DNA of 41,984 nt from Candidatus Helarchaeota archaeon (GCA_016840125.1 JAEOSY010000256.1:1-41984), one strand, 5' to 3'; positions 17,501-25,233 are shown, counted from the stretch's first letter. Translations and numbers: made by a program. The notes: generated by a model from the sequence alone, not told the origin.

Positions 17501-18035
17501 AAAGCATCTCTGCGCTGTAAAAAATGAATCCCAAACTTACGGTTGATAATGTTATAACTTTCACATCAAGTTGGGTTCCTTCCATATCTTGAGGATTAGC
17601 TAAATCTTTTCCGCTATTGAATTTAGTAATAAGCTCACTAATTCCAATGATAGTCTTTATTGTGAGAGTACCCACGAATAATCCAACGATATGCCCATTA
17701 TATCGCATGAACCAGCCCATCTGAATCAGCCAAGGCTCAAACAAATCTTGTGTAAAAAATAAAAATGCAAAAACCATAAGGAGTGCAGTAATGACGGTCA
17801 TAACATTTACAATTCGCATAATAAAGCCGTGATCCTTCCTTTTAAAAAAAGATAGTAGTAGGAAAGCGAGTATTACACTCAATCCCAAAATGATAAACAT
17901 CCAAAATATCGTCTGATCCTCACCAAACATCCCAATCTCAAAGGGTAATAGTGCGATCGTCCCAAAAAACGCGATGGCTGCCAATCCAATGGCGGCTGAC
18001 ACAATTTCATAGATATAATATCGTAATTTTGTCAT
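14529..18035 (-). CDS. Giant polytopic membrane protein with DUF4091/GH123-like ectodomain (paralogue 2)
   Basis: A 1168-aa tandem paralogue of the adjacent gene with the same layout: about 15 membrane helices, then an ectodomain with VWNFTIPNMKHLRTN, YYFIDEYN, IFCPISNDRDKEKW and IRWENFLEGQEDYEFL. The two end almost identically (GEAQWLPP[YH]RPGA). The soluble part is better conserved than the membrane loops, which differ in length. The copies are old, since codons and many residues differ throughout. Likely one transcript with paralogue 1, 56 bp apart. What the large membrane part does (transport, lipid-linked glycan handling or plain anchoring) cannot be told from sequence. Confidence 0.75.
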   Translation of the reverse strand: MTKLRYYIYEIVSAAIGLAAIAFFGTIALLPFEIGMFGEDQTIFWMFIILGLSVILAFLLLSFFKRKDHGFIMRIVNVMTVITALLMVFAFLFFTQDLFEPWLIQMGWFMRYNGHIVGLFVGTLTIKTIIGISELITKFNSGKDLANPQDMEGTQLDVKVITLSTVSLGFIFYSAEMLFFRYYSLFITLLILFIVEAGLIIYAVGTLLFPNYYDEFSWNNSEIGLENLSTEEKGGNPSENPGTMKLKGIKGKISGISKKVRDAGSDPSIFWYLFVPLLVILILSIVSAILYPLNIVYLISIRLGINLLYYNIPLVQIITLLIVLLLFFIVVFNAWGGRMNRRLGKFFKSKVKKFFAVSSFGAIDIMRVLGLLFVFSQILYFYDYPLFLPPVISSFLLFGVLGAVIYFFVARFQIPKKIVYYIAILLLFLNFYLIYIDGIANGFNISGGDFDLIFPFTYLHSLPNFAIVGIPLGFIVSDLLLSLAFTHTDGIDAPNRAVSIGVVPFVLGMLLIIGNYLVGTPGGDPGGEGFNSFFIYFCLILGGIVLLGFAFNYLVTELILPTFEKESKIKLKKTSNNSYKKIKSQKNIKSASHPRRKIVAISLAGLMVLSFIGGFSILTTYSQTYNRPIICMNSGNYYVWIQNSSERVSRNVFVDQGSPQISAISMNLAKNEYGAIQLVWHPFKPVQSVSYVISDFYHQNGSSVIDSGNCTLRFVDYILENEFPDVLIPFTSLDLSVKQNNVFWFAIRTPYNATEGLYEGNLTFSFTGGTEIIQFEVNVWNFTIPNMKHLRTNIGGSSTNLNRTNNFVAHRINDYGVGISKASSLSQLNTVETYTSYLDTSTNTWTFNWTWWDAQIQSKLDKGMNAFRIDYPIPRNPPIEDAIWMLRLKTWFGNVSEHLEFKGWLNYSFYYFIDEYNVFIPEGLTITEYFARLEFLLQELKNASSKFKIMTTAPPVEELEDYIDIFCPISNDRDKEKWDELLAEDYEFWFYSCVGPMAPWPNAHLYNRLYEIRIEMWQVWLYNIHGFLFWRADAYYHGYYSLGFNGWGDGFFLYFNWSGSGVIYDSIRWENFLEGQEDYEFLWLLNATLQYLDDNPGLISAGELAAYRAELNNIVDAVVGERMLYCDRVNTLYSGRDRIGSILNDLASVVNLTALGEAQWLPPHRPGA

Positions 18036-18060
18036 AATTAGGTCAACAATCTATCTGTAT

Positions 18061-18516
18061 TTATTCTGTTAAAAACCAAGCGCTCTCTATTGATAGGGTG
18101 TAGTAGCAGAGGGTTGAGAAGCCAATACAAAAAGTAACAAGTAGGGTGAATCCAACCATTGAGAACATTGGACCAATAAGAGTGGAATCGCTGGCATTAA
18201 AATTAAAAGAAAATGCAAATGTCCCAATAGTAATTAATAATAAACTAAAACATGCTACGATAAGAGTTATGTACGAAAGACGAACAATTATCCAACCTAT
18301 TTTGTCATGCTTATTGGCAACAGTCATAATCAATAAAATTTGCCCCATCATTACTGGAATCCCTATTAGGGTGAGTATTCCTGCCGTGCTTTGAATGGCT
18401 AAAACTCCGCTGATTCCGAATAAATTGAACATTAATGTTAGAAGAAGAACAATTAATGTTGCAAGTAGATAGAATTTAACAAAAATAAAACGTCTTAGAA
18501 AGTCGAATTTTCCCAT
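18061..18516 (-). CDS. Small four-helix membrane protein
   Basis: A 151-aa protein made almost wholly of four hydrophobic helices (about 14-38, 42-64, 75-102, 118-143) with short polar loops. No family recognised and no charged catalytic residues in the helices. The ATG is one base after the stop of the esterase gene, with GGAGG of that gene's end acting as ribosome site, so the two are translationally coupled. Next downstream is the DUF4091 paralogue 2 gene at 25 bp. It may be an accessory subunit of either neighbour. Confidence 0.6.
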   Translation of the reverse strand: MGKFDFLRRFIFVKFYLLATLIVLLLTLMFNLFGISGVLAIQSTAGILTLIGIPVMMGQILLIMTVANKHDKIGWIIVRLSYITLIVACFSLLLITIGTFAFSFNFNASDSTLIGPMFSMVGFTLLVTFCIGFSTLCYYTLSIESAWFLTE

Positions 18517-18517
18517 T

Positions 18518-19825
18518 CTAATGTCCTCCAGCTAATAATTCTAAGGCCATAAATCTTTCAATATAGTACGTTGAGATTTGTCCGCCATAGGTCTGAAAAT
18601 TAATATCGAACGCATGCCCCGCCCAAGGAATGGTGATCAACAGACATTTTTTCCCTAGTCCTGTGGCATATTGATAGTATTCTACGACCTGACTTGGATA
18701 ATGAACCATCATATCCTTATCACCACTTACGATCATAACAGGTGGTATGACGGTGCTGTTATCAATCAAGAAGGACGCGGAAAATTTGTCATATTGTGTT
18801 GCAAGTGGAAGCGAGCCCTGGAGCAATAAGTCAAAAAATGTTGATTGCATCTTAGTTAGATTGGTGGGGGGATAAAACCAGATACCACCAGTTATATTCA
18901 TGCTCGCTGAAAAATTGCCCGCAAATAACGGGTTTTTATAACCATAAGTAATCATCGATGCCATATGCGCACCAGCTGATCTTCCCACGACAAACGTGTG
19001 ATTCAAATCGGCACTGTATTTCGTACTATTTTGTTCTAATATTTTGGTAAAATAACCAATATTTTCAACCTGTTGCTGAATAGTATAACTCTGATTATAT
19101 GATGGTGTTATTAAATCTCTAATCATGCTAAACGCATCTCCAAATCCGCCCATCTCACCACCAAGTGCGCCAATATCATATACTCCGTATTGAAGATCAA
19201 ATACCACATATCCCTGGGAGGCGAAGTATTTATTAAACGGAATGACGTTGCCCATGCCCTTATTTCCGATAACCCATCCACCGCCATGTATTGCGATTAT
19301 AACAGGAAACGGTCCCGCACCATGGGGTTTATACCAATCGAAGTAGAAGCTGTCATTCCCGTTATCTAAGTAAAGGATATCTGTTTGAACTGTAAATTTC
19401 GATTCATCAATTGGAAATCCATACATATTATCAAAAATGGAATAGGGAACAGGTCTCATCCCTGTTGTATCTAAATTGGAATAATCTGTTCCATATACTC
19501 GAATCATCTCATCATCAGCAGCAGAAATTCCAGATGGAATCGAGATATAGGGGATTATTGATACTATGAATATAAATATGCAAATCCCAGCAACCGCCAC
19601 AATACCCTTTTTATTTTTCATGAAGGAGAAGCGGATGATGATAACTCCACTAATAAGATACATTAAACATAATAGAGGTGCAATTCCTGGATAAACAATC
19701 GCAACTATCTGACCAATCATGGTAAAATCAAAGAATAAATAGATGATGGTTATAATCAGAAATAACGCAAGATTAGAATAACAAAAAAGTAAAAAGAGAT
19801 ACCTTAAGATCTTTTTTAAATTCAA
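18518..19825 (-). CDS. Membrane-anchored alpha/beta hydrolase, esterase/lipase (HSL/BD-FAE-like)
   Basis: A 435-aa protein with three N-terminal transmembrane helices (about 10-33, 38-66, 74-95) and an external esterase domain. HGGGW is the oxyanion motif of hormone-sensitive-lipase-type esterases, GRSAG carries the nucleophile Ser, SGDKDMMV the acid, and AGHAF the His. The substrate is probably an acetylated or feruloylated glycan or a lipid ester. TTG start with GAGG seven bases upstream. Its neighbours with glycosidase-like ectodomains make surface polysaccharide deacylation a reasonable guess. Confidence 0.78.
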   Translation of the reverse strand: MNLKKILRYLFLLFCYSNLALFLIITIIYLFFDFTMIGQIVAIVYPGIAPLLCLMYLISGVIIIRFSFMKNKKGIVAVAGICIFIFIVSIIPYISIPSGISAADDEMIRVYGTDYSNLDTTGMRPVPYSIFDNMYGFPIDESKFTVQTDILYLDNGNDSFYFDWYKPHGAGPFPVIIAIHGGGWVIGNKGMGNVIPFNKYFASQGYVVFDLQYGVYDIGALGGEMGGFGDAFSMIRDLITPSYNQSYTIQQQVENIGYFTKILEQNSTKYSADLNHTFVVGRSAGAHMASMITYGYKNPLFAGNFSASMNITGGIWFYPPTNLTKMQSTFFDLLLQGSLPLATQYDKFSASFLIDNSTVIPPVMIVSGDKDMMVHYPSQVVEYYQYATGLGKKCLLITIPWAGHAFDINFQTYGGQISTYYIERFMALELLAGGH

Positions 19826-19899
19826 TTTGAATCCTCAAAAAAATTGTTTTTAGTCTTGAAAATCTTTAGAACAAAAATATAAGAATTTACCCGAGTTCG

Positions 19900-20661
19900 C
19901 TAAAATTTTCCATGCTTTCCCTCGCCTTGACTAAATCGGCTTGCGCCTTCAAATGTTTCCATGCTTTCCAACACTTTTAGTCCATGTTGGTATTCGTTCT
20001 TGAGGGCTTCCTCCAAAGACATCCCATATTGCTCATAGGTCGATAATCTATCCTCTCGGAGGCATGTTTGAGGAAATTTAGCAATTTCACGCCCTAACTT
20101 TTCAGCTTCTGGACGACTCTGCCCCGTCTCGACCACCCGATTCGCTAAACCGAATTGTAGCGCTTCTTTAGCATCAACGGGTCGTCCAGTAAGAATCATA
20201 TCCATAGCTCTGCTTAACCCGATGAGTCTTGCTAGCCGTATGGTTCCCCCATCAATTAAGGGTACTCCGAACCTCCTACAAAAAACTCCAAAAACTGCAT
20301 CCCGCTCGACAACTCGCATGTCGCACCAGATTGCAAGCTCTAAACCACCGGCAACCGCATAACCCGCCACCGCCGCTATAACTGGTTTGGTGAGCACCAT
20401 TCTAGATGGGCCCATTGGACCATCTCCTTTCCAATCAACTCGATTACCCCGTCCTTCTGCAACTGCCTTAAGGTTGGCCCCCGCACAAAAACACCCGTGT
20501 TCGCCCCATAAGACCGCAACGCGTGCCTTCTCGTCGTCTTCGAATTCTCGAAATGCGTCCGCTAATGCTGCTGCCGTTGGACCATCCACAGCGTTTTTAA
20601 CTTCCGGGTTATCAATAATTACCGTAGTAATTACACCCTTTTTCTCAACTCTAATTCCCAT
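19900..20661 (-). CDS. Enoyl-CoA hydratase/isomerase-family (crotonase) protein
   Basis: A 253-aa crotonase. The CoA-binding and oxyanion-hole segments CFCAGANLK and AGYAVAGGLELA are intact. The two hydratase glutamates are not in their usual places: the first site reads FGVFCRRFGVP and the second LIDGGT, with Asp where Glu164 of rat hydratase would be. This variant is widespread among bacterial crotonases of unsettled activity, so hydration, isomerisation or thioester hydrolysis are all possible. ATG start with GGTCAT nine bases upstream. It stands apart (75-85 bp gaps) from the genes on both sides on the same strand. Confidence 0.82.
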   Translation of the reverse strand: MGIRVEKKGVITTVIIDNPEVKNAVDGPTAAALADAFREFEDDEKARVAVLWGEHGCFCAGANLKAVAEGRGNRVDWKGDGPMGPSRMVLTKPVIAAVAGYAVAGGLELAIWCDMRVVERDAVFGVFCRRFGVPLIDGGTIRLARLIGLSRAMDMILTGRPVDAKEALQFGLANRVVETGQSRPEAEKLGREIAKFPQTCLREDRLSTYEQYGMSLEEALKNEYQHGLKVLESMETFEGASRFSQGEGKHGKF

Positions 20662-20746
20662 TTTAATGACCTATCCAAAGCTTTGTTATCTAGATTGAAA
20701 AATAAAAGATTTAAAACATCTGATTTTAAAAAAACATGAGGCTAAA

Positions 20747-21172
20747 TTAAGAATCCTGCTCGGCTCCACAGAATTCACAATAGGCTGCGCGGTCTGCTAT
20801 CGTTCTACCGCAACTAATACAGTATTTCGTTTGATGTCCATCACTGGCTAAATCTCTGCGACGTTGTCTCCTGACTACTTGAGTTCTTCCCGCTGTATCT
20901 CTCTTTCTTAAATAGTAAAACATAAGAATGAATTGGGCAATTGCCACTATTACGATTATTACGATAAAAATAATCATGTATGTATTGGCTGTATCTGGAT
21001 CAGGTGTGTTGACATAAACTAGCCACGCAATCATTGAGATTGCAAAAATTATTAATCCAAACCCGCGCCACCTCCCCCATCGCCGCCAGCCCCATGGTCC
21101 TCGCCGCCAATAATTAGATGAAGTATTATCAGTAGATGTTTTAATCACTTTCTCAATTCTATTTGATTTCAT
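20747..21172 (-). CDS. Membrane protein with C-terminal zinc ribbon
   Basis: A 141-aa protein: Trp/Arg/Gly-rich N-terminus (about 21-37), two transmembrane helices (about 39-54 and 65-87), a basic linker and a zinc ribbon CISCGRTIADRAAYCEFCG at the very end. The zinc ribbon is the short kind seen in many archaeal membrane proteins of unknown role. The start ATG 21172 is preceded by GGTGG and overlaps the end of the peptidase gene by 14 bases, which implies translational coupling with it. A longer upstream ATG (21205) is possible but lacks a ribosome site. Confidence 0.65.
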   Translation of the reverse strand: MKSNRIEKVIKTSTDNTSSNYWRRGPWGWRRWGRWRGFGLIIFAISMIAWLVYVNTPDPDTANTYMIIFIVIIVIVAIAQFILMFYYLRKRDTAGRTQVVRRQRRRDLASDGHQTKYCISCGRTIADRAAYCEFCGAEQDS

Positions 21173-22463
21173 AGTTGCCACCATTTTCCAAAAAATATGC
21201 TGCAAACAATTTCAAGCACTCTTCTAGCAGGTCTTGATTAACATTTTGTGCTACATCCTGTTCTGTATGAACATACTTACTTGGAGTCATTACCCAATTT
21301 GCAGGATAGTCGTTTAGAAACCAGCATGCAAAATCTGACCCTGGATAGAGGAATTTTCTCAGCTTTAGTTCAATCCCTAACTTTTGAGCTAACTCCATAA
21401 TCTTCTTGTTAAACTCTAAATCCATCGGGATACTCATAATGGGTTTTATTTTCTCGACAAAACTGAGAGGCGGTATCTCCCCAACCATATCAATCGAAAT
21501 TACATGCATTTTATGTGATTCAAAATATTCTTTATGGGTATGATAGTGAAACGAAGAGCCAATGAGTCCGACCTCCTCAGCCGCAAATGCAATAAAAGTA
21601 ATTTTTAGTTTAGGCTTTATAAGTTTAGCGAGATTTGCAAGTTCAAGTATAAGAGAGATACCCGTAAGATCATCTAGCGCCCCATGAGATTTGTTAACTC
21701 GAAATACTCGACTGATTAAAACAAGGCTGATTGAAACTAGAAAAATTACCAAGAGAACAACAAAGAAGATTGGATTTTGACTTACAAGATCGTAATTCGA
21801 TGTGAATTTTAATATATAGTGTATTATGTAGGTTGAAATGTAAATTAATCCGCTTAAAACTCCAAGAAGCATAAGTATTTTAATTACTTTCAAACTTAAT
21901 TTAAGCGTCGTACTATCATAGTGTGCTGTGATATATAGATGAGTTTCATACTCCTCTGGTTCATACTCCACATAGACATTCTTTCCCTCTTTTACCGGCT
22001 TTTCATATTCCCCATTCTCAATTTGTTTAGTCAGGTCTTGTATCTTTTTGTAGTTAGTGGTAATCATCTTCCTAAAGACGTTCTCTAATTTTAAAATAAT
22101 CACCAAGACCATAATTGGAACCAAAAGAACCAAAAATGTGAGAATAATTTCGCCAATACCCGTTAAAAAGAACACATTAAAATAACCCAAAATACCCCAC
22201 GCTATTATCAGAACTGGCAGTAATAATTTAGGTAAACTTTTTTGTTCAGGAAGAAAAAATTTCTCAATTTCCGGCTCATATCCGTAATTTTCAAATATAT
22301 TTTTAATATAGTCGGCGGCCTTATCACAATCAGGTGTACCTGCCATTCTCGGATATGCCATGGTTTCTATATGTTTGAAAAGGGATGCATTTTTACAAAT
22401 ACTATCCACTTTTTGAATTAAATCATCGTCCATTTGAATTATTACTTCATCGTCCTCTTTCAA
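21159..22463 (-). CDS. Membrane-embedded M28-family metallopeptidase (second copy)
   Basis: A 434-aa protein with M28 metal ligands: TAHYDS, HGALDDLTG, AAEEVG, SIDMVG and a late His in KYVHTEQD. Hydrophobic pairs lie before the catalytic domain (two helices after about residue 75) and again between HYDS and the ALDD ligand, so the peptidase domain is split by a membrane hairpin as in the protein at 5352-6509. Sequence similarity between the two is limited to the motifs. Start TTG 22463 has GGCGAT just upstream; an internal ATG lies 10 codons on. Coupled to the zinc-ribbon membrane protein downstream by overlapping codons. Confidence 0.8.
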   Translation of the reverse strand: MKEDDEVIIQMDDDLIQKVDSICKNASLFKHIETMAYPRMAGTPDCDKAADYIKNIFENYGYEPEIEKFFLPEQKSLPKLLLPVLIIAWGILGYFNVFFLTGIGEIILTFLVLLVPIMVLVIILKLENVFRKMITTNYKKIQDLTKQIENGEYEKPVKEGKNVYVEYEPEEYETHLYITAHYDSTTLKLSLKVIKILMLLGVLSGLIYISTYIIHYILKFTSNYDLVSQNPIFFVVLLVIFLVSISLVLISRVFRVNKSHGALDDLTGISLILELANLAKLIKPKLKITFIAFAAEEVGLIGSSFHYHTHKEYFESHKMHVISIDMVGEIPPLSFVEKIKPIMSIPMDLEFNKKIMELAQKLGIELKLRKFLYPGSDFACWFLNDYPANWVMTPSKYVHTEQDVAQNVNQDLLEECLKLFAAYFLENGGNYEIK

Positions 22464-22597
22464 GTTATCGCCTTAATTTTCCATTATCAATTTTCACTTC
22501 TTAATAATACCTTATTGAAATATATTTTAAACCTAAACTACCCTAAATTATTGACAATTTGATCTACAAATTATAAGTTGCAGGTTTCGGTAATTCT

Positions 22598-24640
22598 ATG
22601 GAGCTTGGTATTCAAAGTATTGAATTTGACACAACAACAGCGTTCATAATTTTAATGATCATCATTGTTTCGGTTACTGTGTTCCTATTTTTAGGTGAGA
22701 AAGTAAAGTTCTCAGCTATTTCTATAGAATTAATAATTGGAATGATTCTGGGTAATTTTCTCTTTGGAGTAGTGCCCGGTTTTCCTAATGTCAATACGAT
22801 TTTACACGATTTGTTTTGGCTCAAGTTCTTAGCAGAACTGGGCTTTGTTCTTTTAATGTTTTTAGCAGGTCTTGAGCTTAATATGGAGTTTTTAAAGAAA
22901 TTTTTTAAGAAATCAATGGTATTAATCATCTGTGTCACCGGTATAACTTTTTTAGTTGGATTTATCTTGGGATTTCTTCTTCCAATTCCAGATGAAGCTT
23001 ACCGAATTACTATCGCTGTGCTTATTGGGATTTTTTTTGCAGGTGCATCGTTAGCCATTGCCTTTCCATTATTACAGGAACTTGGATTATCACAAAAGCG
23101 CTTAGGCCAAATCCTCATCACTGCCACCATGGCTATTGATATTTTTTGTATTTTTATCATTACTTTTACTATAACGCCCATTTTTGGTGGTTTTAGCATT
23201 CTTACATATGTAATAGTTACCATGATAATTATTCTAATCTTTATCATAATATTATATGGAATGGATCGCTTCTGGCGTTTTTTCGAGGGCAGAACAACTA
23301 AAATTAAGGCTCTAGAATGGGAGCTCCGAATAGCTTTCGCTGTCATTCTCCTCTTAGCTGTTTTTACGGGGATTTTTTTTGAGGCAATTATTGGCGGGTT
23401 CATCGCTGGTATGATAATGGGACAAAGCAAGAGTGCTAATAGGCTTGAAGAGAAAATTGGGTCAATTGGTTATGGTTTTTTCGTACCAATTTTCTTCTTT
23501 GTCATCGGAATGCAGATGGATTTATCTTATTTTACTCAACCAAATTTTGTCTTGATGATGATAGTAGCAATTGTAATTCTCTTTGCCATTAAAATAGGAA
23601 CTGGAATACTTAGCGCCAAATTTATGGGTTTTTCATGGAAAACTGGGTTGATCACCGGCTTTATTATGATTCCGAGCCTTAGTATAGGAATTGCAGTAGC
23701 CGAATTAAGCTATAATAATGGAGTTGGAGGTATTATAGACAAAGAGATCTTTACCCTTTTAATCGCCATCGTAGTTATTTCCTCCGCCCTTGCCCCAGTC
23801 CTCACAAGAACAACTGCTAAAAAGTTAATACCCACCTTTATTTCTAAAGATATATCATGGCATCTGCATCTTGAACATGATTTAGGGATTTATCTGGATG
23901 AGTCATTTCATAACGTTTTTGAAGAATTTTGTATTGGAGACATGGTCTCAAAAGAAGTCCAGAGTGTTACTCTCGATACTCCTATCACCATTATTTTAGA
24001 AATGATGGAGAAATATCATCAAATGAATTTTCCCGTAGTTTCTTCAGATAATCAGCTGCTAGGAATCGTGGATTTCGATGATGCAAAGAAATTTATTTTA
24101 CAAAATAAATTAAACGAGACGGCAGGAACCATCATGCGAAAAGAATTTATTTTTGTAGTTCCTGCAGATCCTCTCAGTGCCGCCCTCGATAAAATGCAAT
24201 CACTCGACTTAGAATTATTGCCGGTTGTCGAGATCCCTCAATTAACCTTGTTAGGAACCGTTTCACGTGATAATATTCTTCGATATGTAAGAGTCAGGGC
24301 TCTTGGCGCCTCCATTACTCCCGAAGATAGAGCGGCAGCGAAAATTGAGCAATCTTCACTGGAAGTTGAAAAGAAATTAGAATCAACGGTAATCCCTGAA
24401 CCTGAACAAAAAACAGAAGAATTAAGCGAACAACCACTTCCATTGGATAAATATGTACCTGAACCAGAGACGAAGCCCAAGCCTAAAGCTAAAAAGAAAA
24501 AACCTTCTAAGAAGAAAAAGACTTCTAAAAAGAAAAAACCTTCTAAGAAGAAAAAGACTTCTAAAAAGAAAAAATCTAAAACAAAGAAGAAGAAAGCGAA
24601 ATCCAAAAAGAAGAAAGGTAACCCAAGCAAATCGAGTTGA
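22598..24640 (+). CDS. CPA2-type cation/proton antiporter with CBS pair and Lys-rich tail
   Basis: A 680-aa Kef/NapA-like exchanger. About 12 transmembrane helices (10-415) include the conserved FLAGLELN segment and the GASLAIAFPLL unwound-helix region. A short linker is followed by two CBS domains (about 445-570; SKEVQSVTLDTP and MRKEFIFVVPADP) that should sense adenine nucleotides. The last 55 residues are almost only Lys, Ser, Thr and Pro. No TrkA-N (KTN) domain follows, so CBS control replaces the usual NAD-binding regulator. Role: Na+ or K+/H+ exchange and pH homeostasis. It begins a plus-strand group and is divergent from the M28 gene. Confidence 0.85.
   Translation: MELGIQSIEFDTTTAFIILMIIIVSVTVFLFLGEKVKFSAISIELIIGMILGNFLFGVVPGFPNVNTILHDLFWLKFLAELGFVLLMFLAGLELNMEFLKKFFKKSMVLIICVTGITFLVGFILGFLLPIPDEAYRITIAVLIGIFFAGASLAIAFPLLQELGLSQKRLGQILITATMAIDIFCIFIITFTITPIFGGFSILTYVIVTMIIILIFIIILYGMDRFWRFFEGRTTKIKALEWELRIAFAVILLLAVFTGIFFEAIIGGFIAGMIMGQSKSANRLEEKIGSIGYGFFVPIFFFVIGMQMDLSYFTQPNFVLMMIVAIVILFAIKIGTGILSAKFMGFSWKTGLITGFIMIPSLSIGIAVAELSYNNGVGGIIDKEIFTLLIAIVVISSALAPVLTRTTAKKLIPTFISKDISWHLHLEHDLGIYLDESFHNVFEEFCIGDMVSKEVQSVTLDTPITIILEMMEKYHQMNFPVVSSDNQLLGIVDFDDAKKFILQNKLNETAGTIMRKEFIFVVPADPLSAALDKMQSLDLELLPVVEIPQLTLLGTVSRDNILRYVRVRALGASITPEDRAAAKIEQSSLEVEKKLESTVIPEPEQKTEELSEQPLPLDKYVPEPETKPKPKAKKKKPSKKKKTSKKKKPSKKKKTSKKKKSKTKKKKAKSKKKKGNPSKSS
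24503..24574 (+). repeat. 36-bp tandem repeat, two copies, inside the antiporter tail
   Basis: Two near-identical 36-bp units starting at 24503 and 24539 encode PSKKKKTSKKKK twice. They lie in the Lys-rich C-terminus and are probably a recent slippage duplication. The long A/G run makes artefact ORFs on the opposite strand. Confidence 0.8.
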
Positions 24641-24668
24641 AACACACTGCTCAGATGAAAACCAAGAA

Positions 24669-24675
24669 TTTATAA
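24669..24675 (+). promoter_or_regulatory. TATA-like box for the UGA-UGA gene
   Basis: TTTATAA about 29 bp upstream of the ATG at 24701, which has no Shine-Dalgarno; consistent with a leaderless transcript starting at or near the ATG. Confidence 0.45.
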
Positions 24676-24700
24676 CGTTGTTAAGTGTAGTACCTAATTA

Positions 24701-25141
24701 ATGAAACAACTAACTATCCACATCTTGGATCCATATATTTTTGAAATAACTAGGGACCCTATTTCAGTTACTGTTGAGGATGATGCAGATATCGTTCAGG
24801 CGATTGCAGCAGCGGACCAAATTTTTGCTAAATTGACCAAAGGATCCTTTCCCCTTGAAAATCTATCAAATCTACTTCAGTACGTCTGGGATTTTAAGGA
24901 ATGGGACTTCTTCGTGGATGTAGGGGTAGAAGTTCGAGATGCCGAGAATAATTGGATCGCCCTCCGGGATGATCCCAAGCTCGTCCTCCCACCTGGTACG
25001 AGTGTCAAACTTAATCCAGACGCAGGCTGTTGATGAAATGAATACGGCGATAGACCTAGCAAAGCAAAGTTTCTGGAGGAATTAACCAACCATTTTGGTA
25101 GTGATCATCCGATAGTCGCGCAATATCGGAATATGAAATAA
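24701..25141 (+). CDS. Candidate selenoprotein with Cys-Sec-Sec (two consecutive in-frame UGA codons)
   Basis: The first 110 codons encode an acidic alpha/beta domain ending LPPGTSVKLNPDAGC. Two TGA codons follow (25031-25036). The same frame then runs on for 34 codons of clearly protein-like sequence (NEYGDRPSKAKFLEELTNHF...) to TAA at 25139-25141. The tail has no ATG, GTG or TTG until its second-last codon, so it cannot be a separate gene. Reading both UGAs as selenocysteine gives a 146-aa protein with a Cys-Sec-Sec redox motif. A SECIS-like RNA follows at 25163-25233. The N-terminal pattern loosely suggests a beta-grasp fold; no family was recognised. It precedes a ferredoxin and an AOR, so a redox role is likely. 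The alternative is a 110-aa protein with a decayed tail. Confidence 0.72.
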
Positions 25142-25162
25142 ATAGATAATACCAGAATCTCC

Positions 25163-25233
25163 GGATGAGGGCATCCAAAAAAGATAAACTGGATGAAGGA
25201 CGGAAAGGTTGCCCCTTTAGCCTCTTCTCATTT
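25163..25233 (+). ncRNA. SECIS-like RNA downstream of the UGA-UGA gene
   Basis: Two related folds are visible. (1) A eukaryote-like SECIS core: TCCG/CGGA (25160-25163 with 25201-25204), then ATGA (25165-25168) opposite GGA (25198-25200) giving tandem G-A pairs, stem CATCC/GGATG (25172-25176 with 25191-25195) and a 14-nt apical loop starting AAAAAA. (2) A three-way junction: ATGAG/CTCAT (25165-25169 with 25227-25231) closing that same hairpin and a second arm AAAGG-TTGCC-CCTTT (25204-25218). The second fold has the same plan as the two elements at 4.7-5.1 kb (A-rich loop arm, then an arm containing TTGCCC). It lies in the 3' UTR, 22 nt after the TAA. Confidence 0.5.

Noticed and set aside
24503..24574. 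Short tandem repeat as CRISPR or mobile-element trace
   Set aside because: It is an in-frame coding repeat with no spacers and no flanking inverted repeats. No CRISPR array, transposase or integrase was seen anywhere in the window.
24238..24645. Minus-strand Phe/Leu-rich 135-codon ORF
   Set aside because: It is the complement of the lysine-rich antiporter tail and CBS region; composition is an artefact of AAA/AAG codons.
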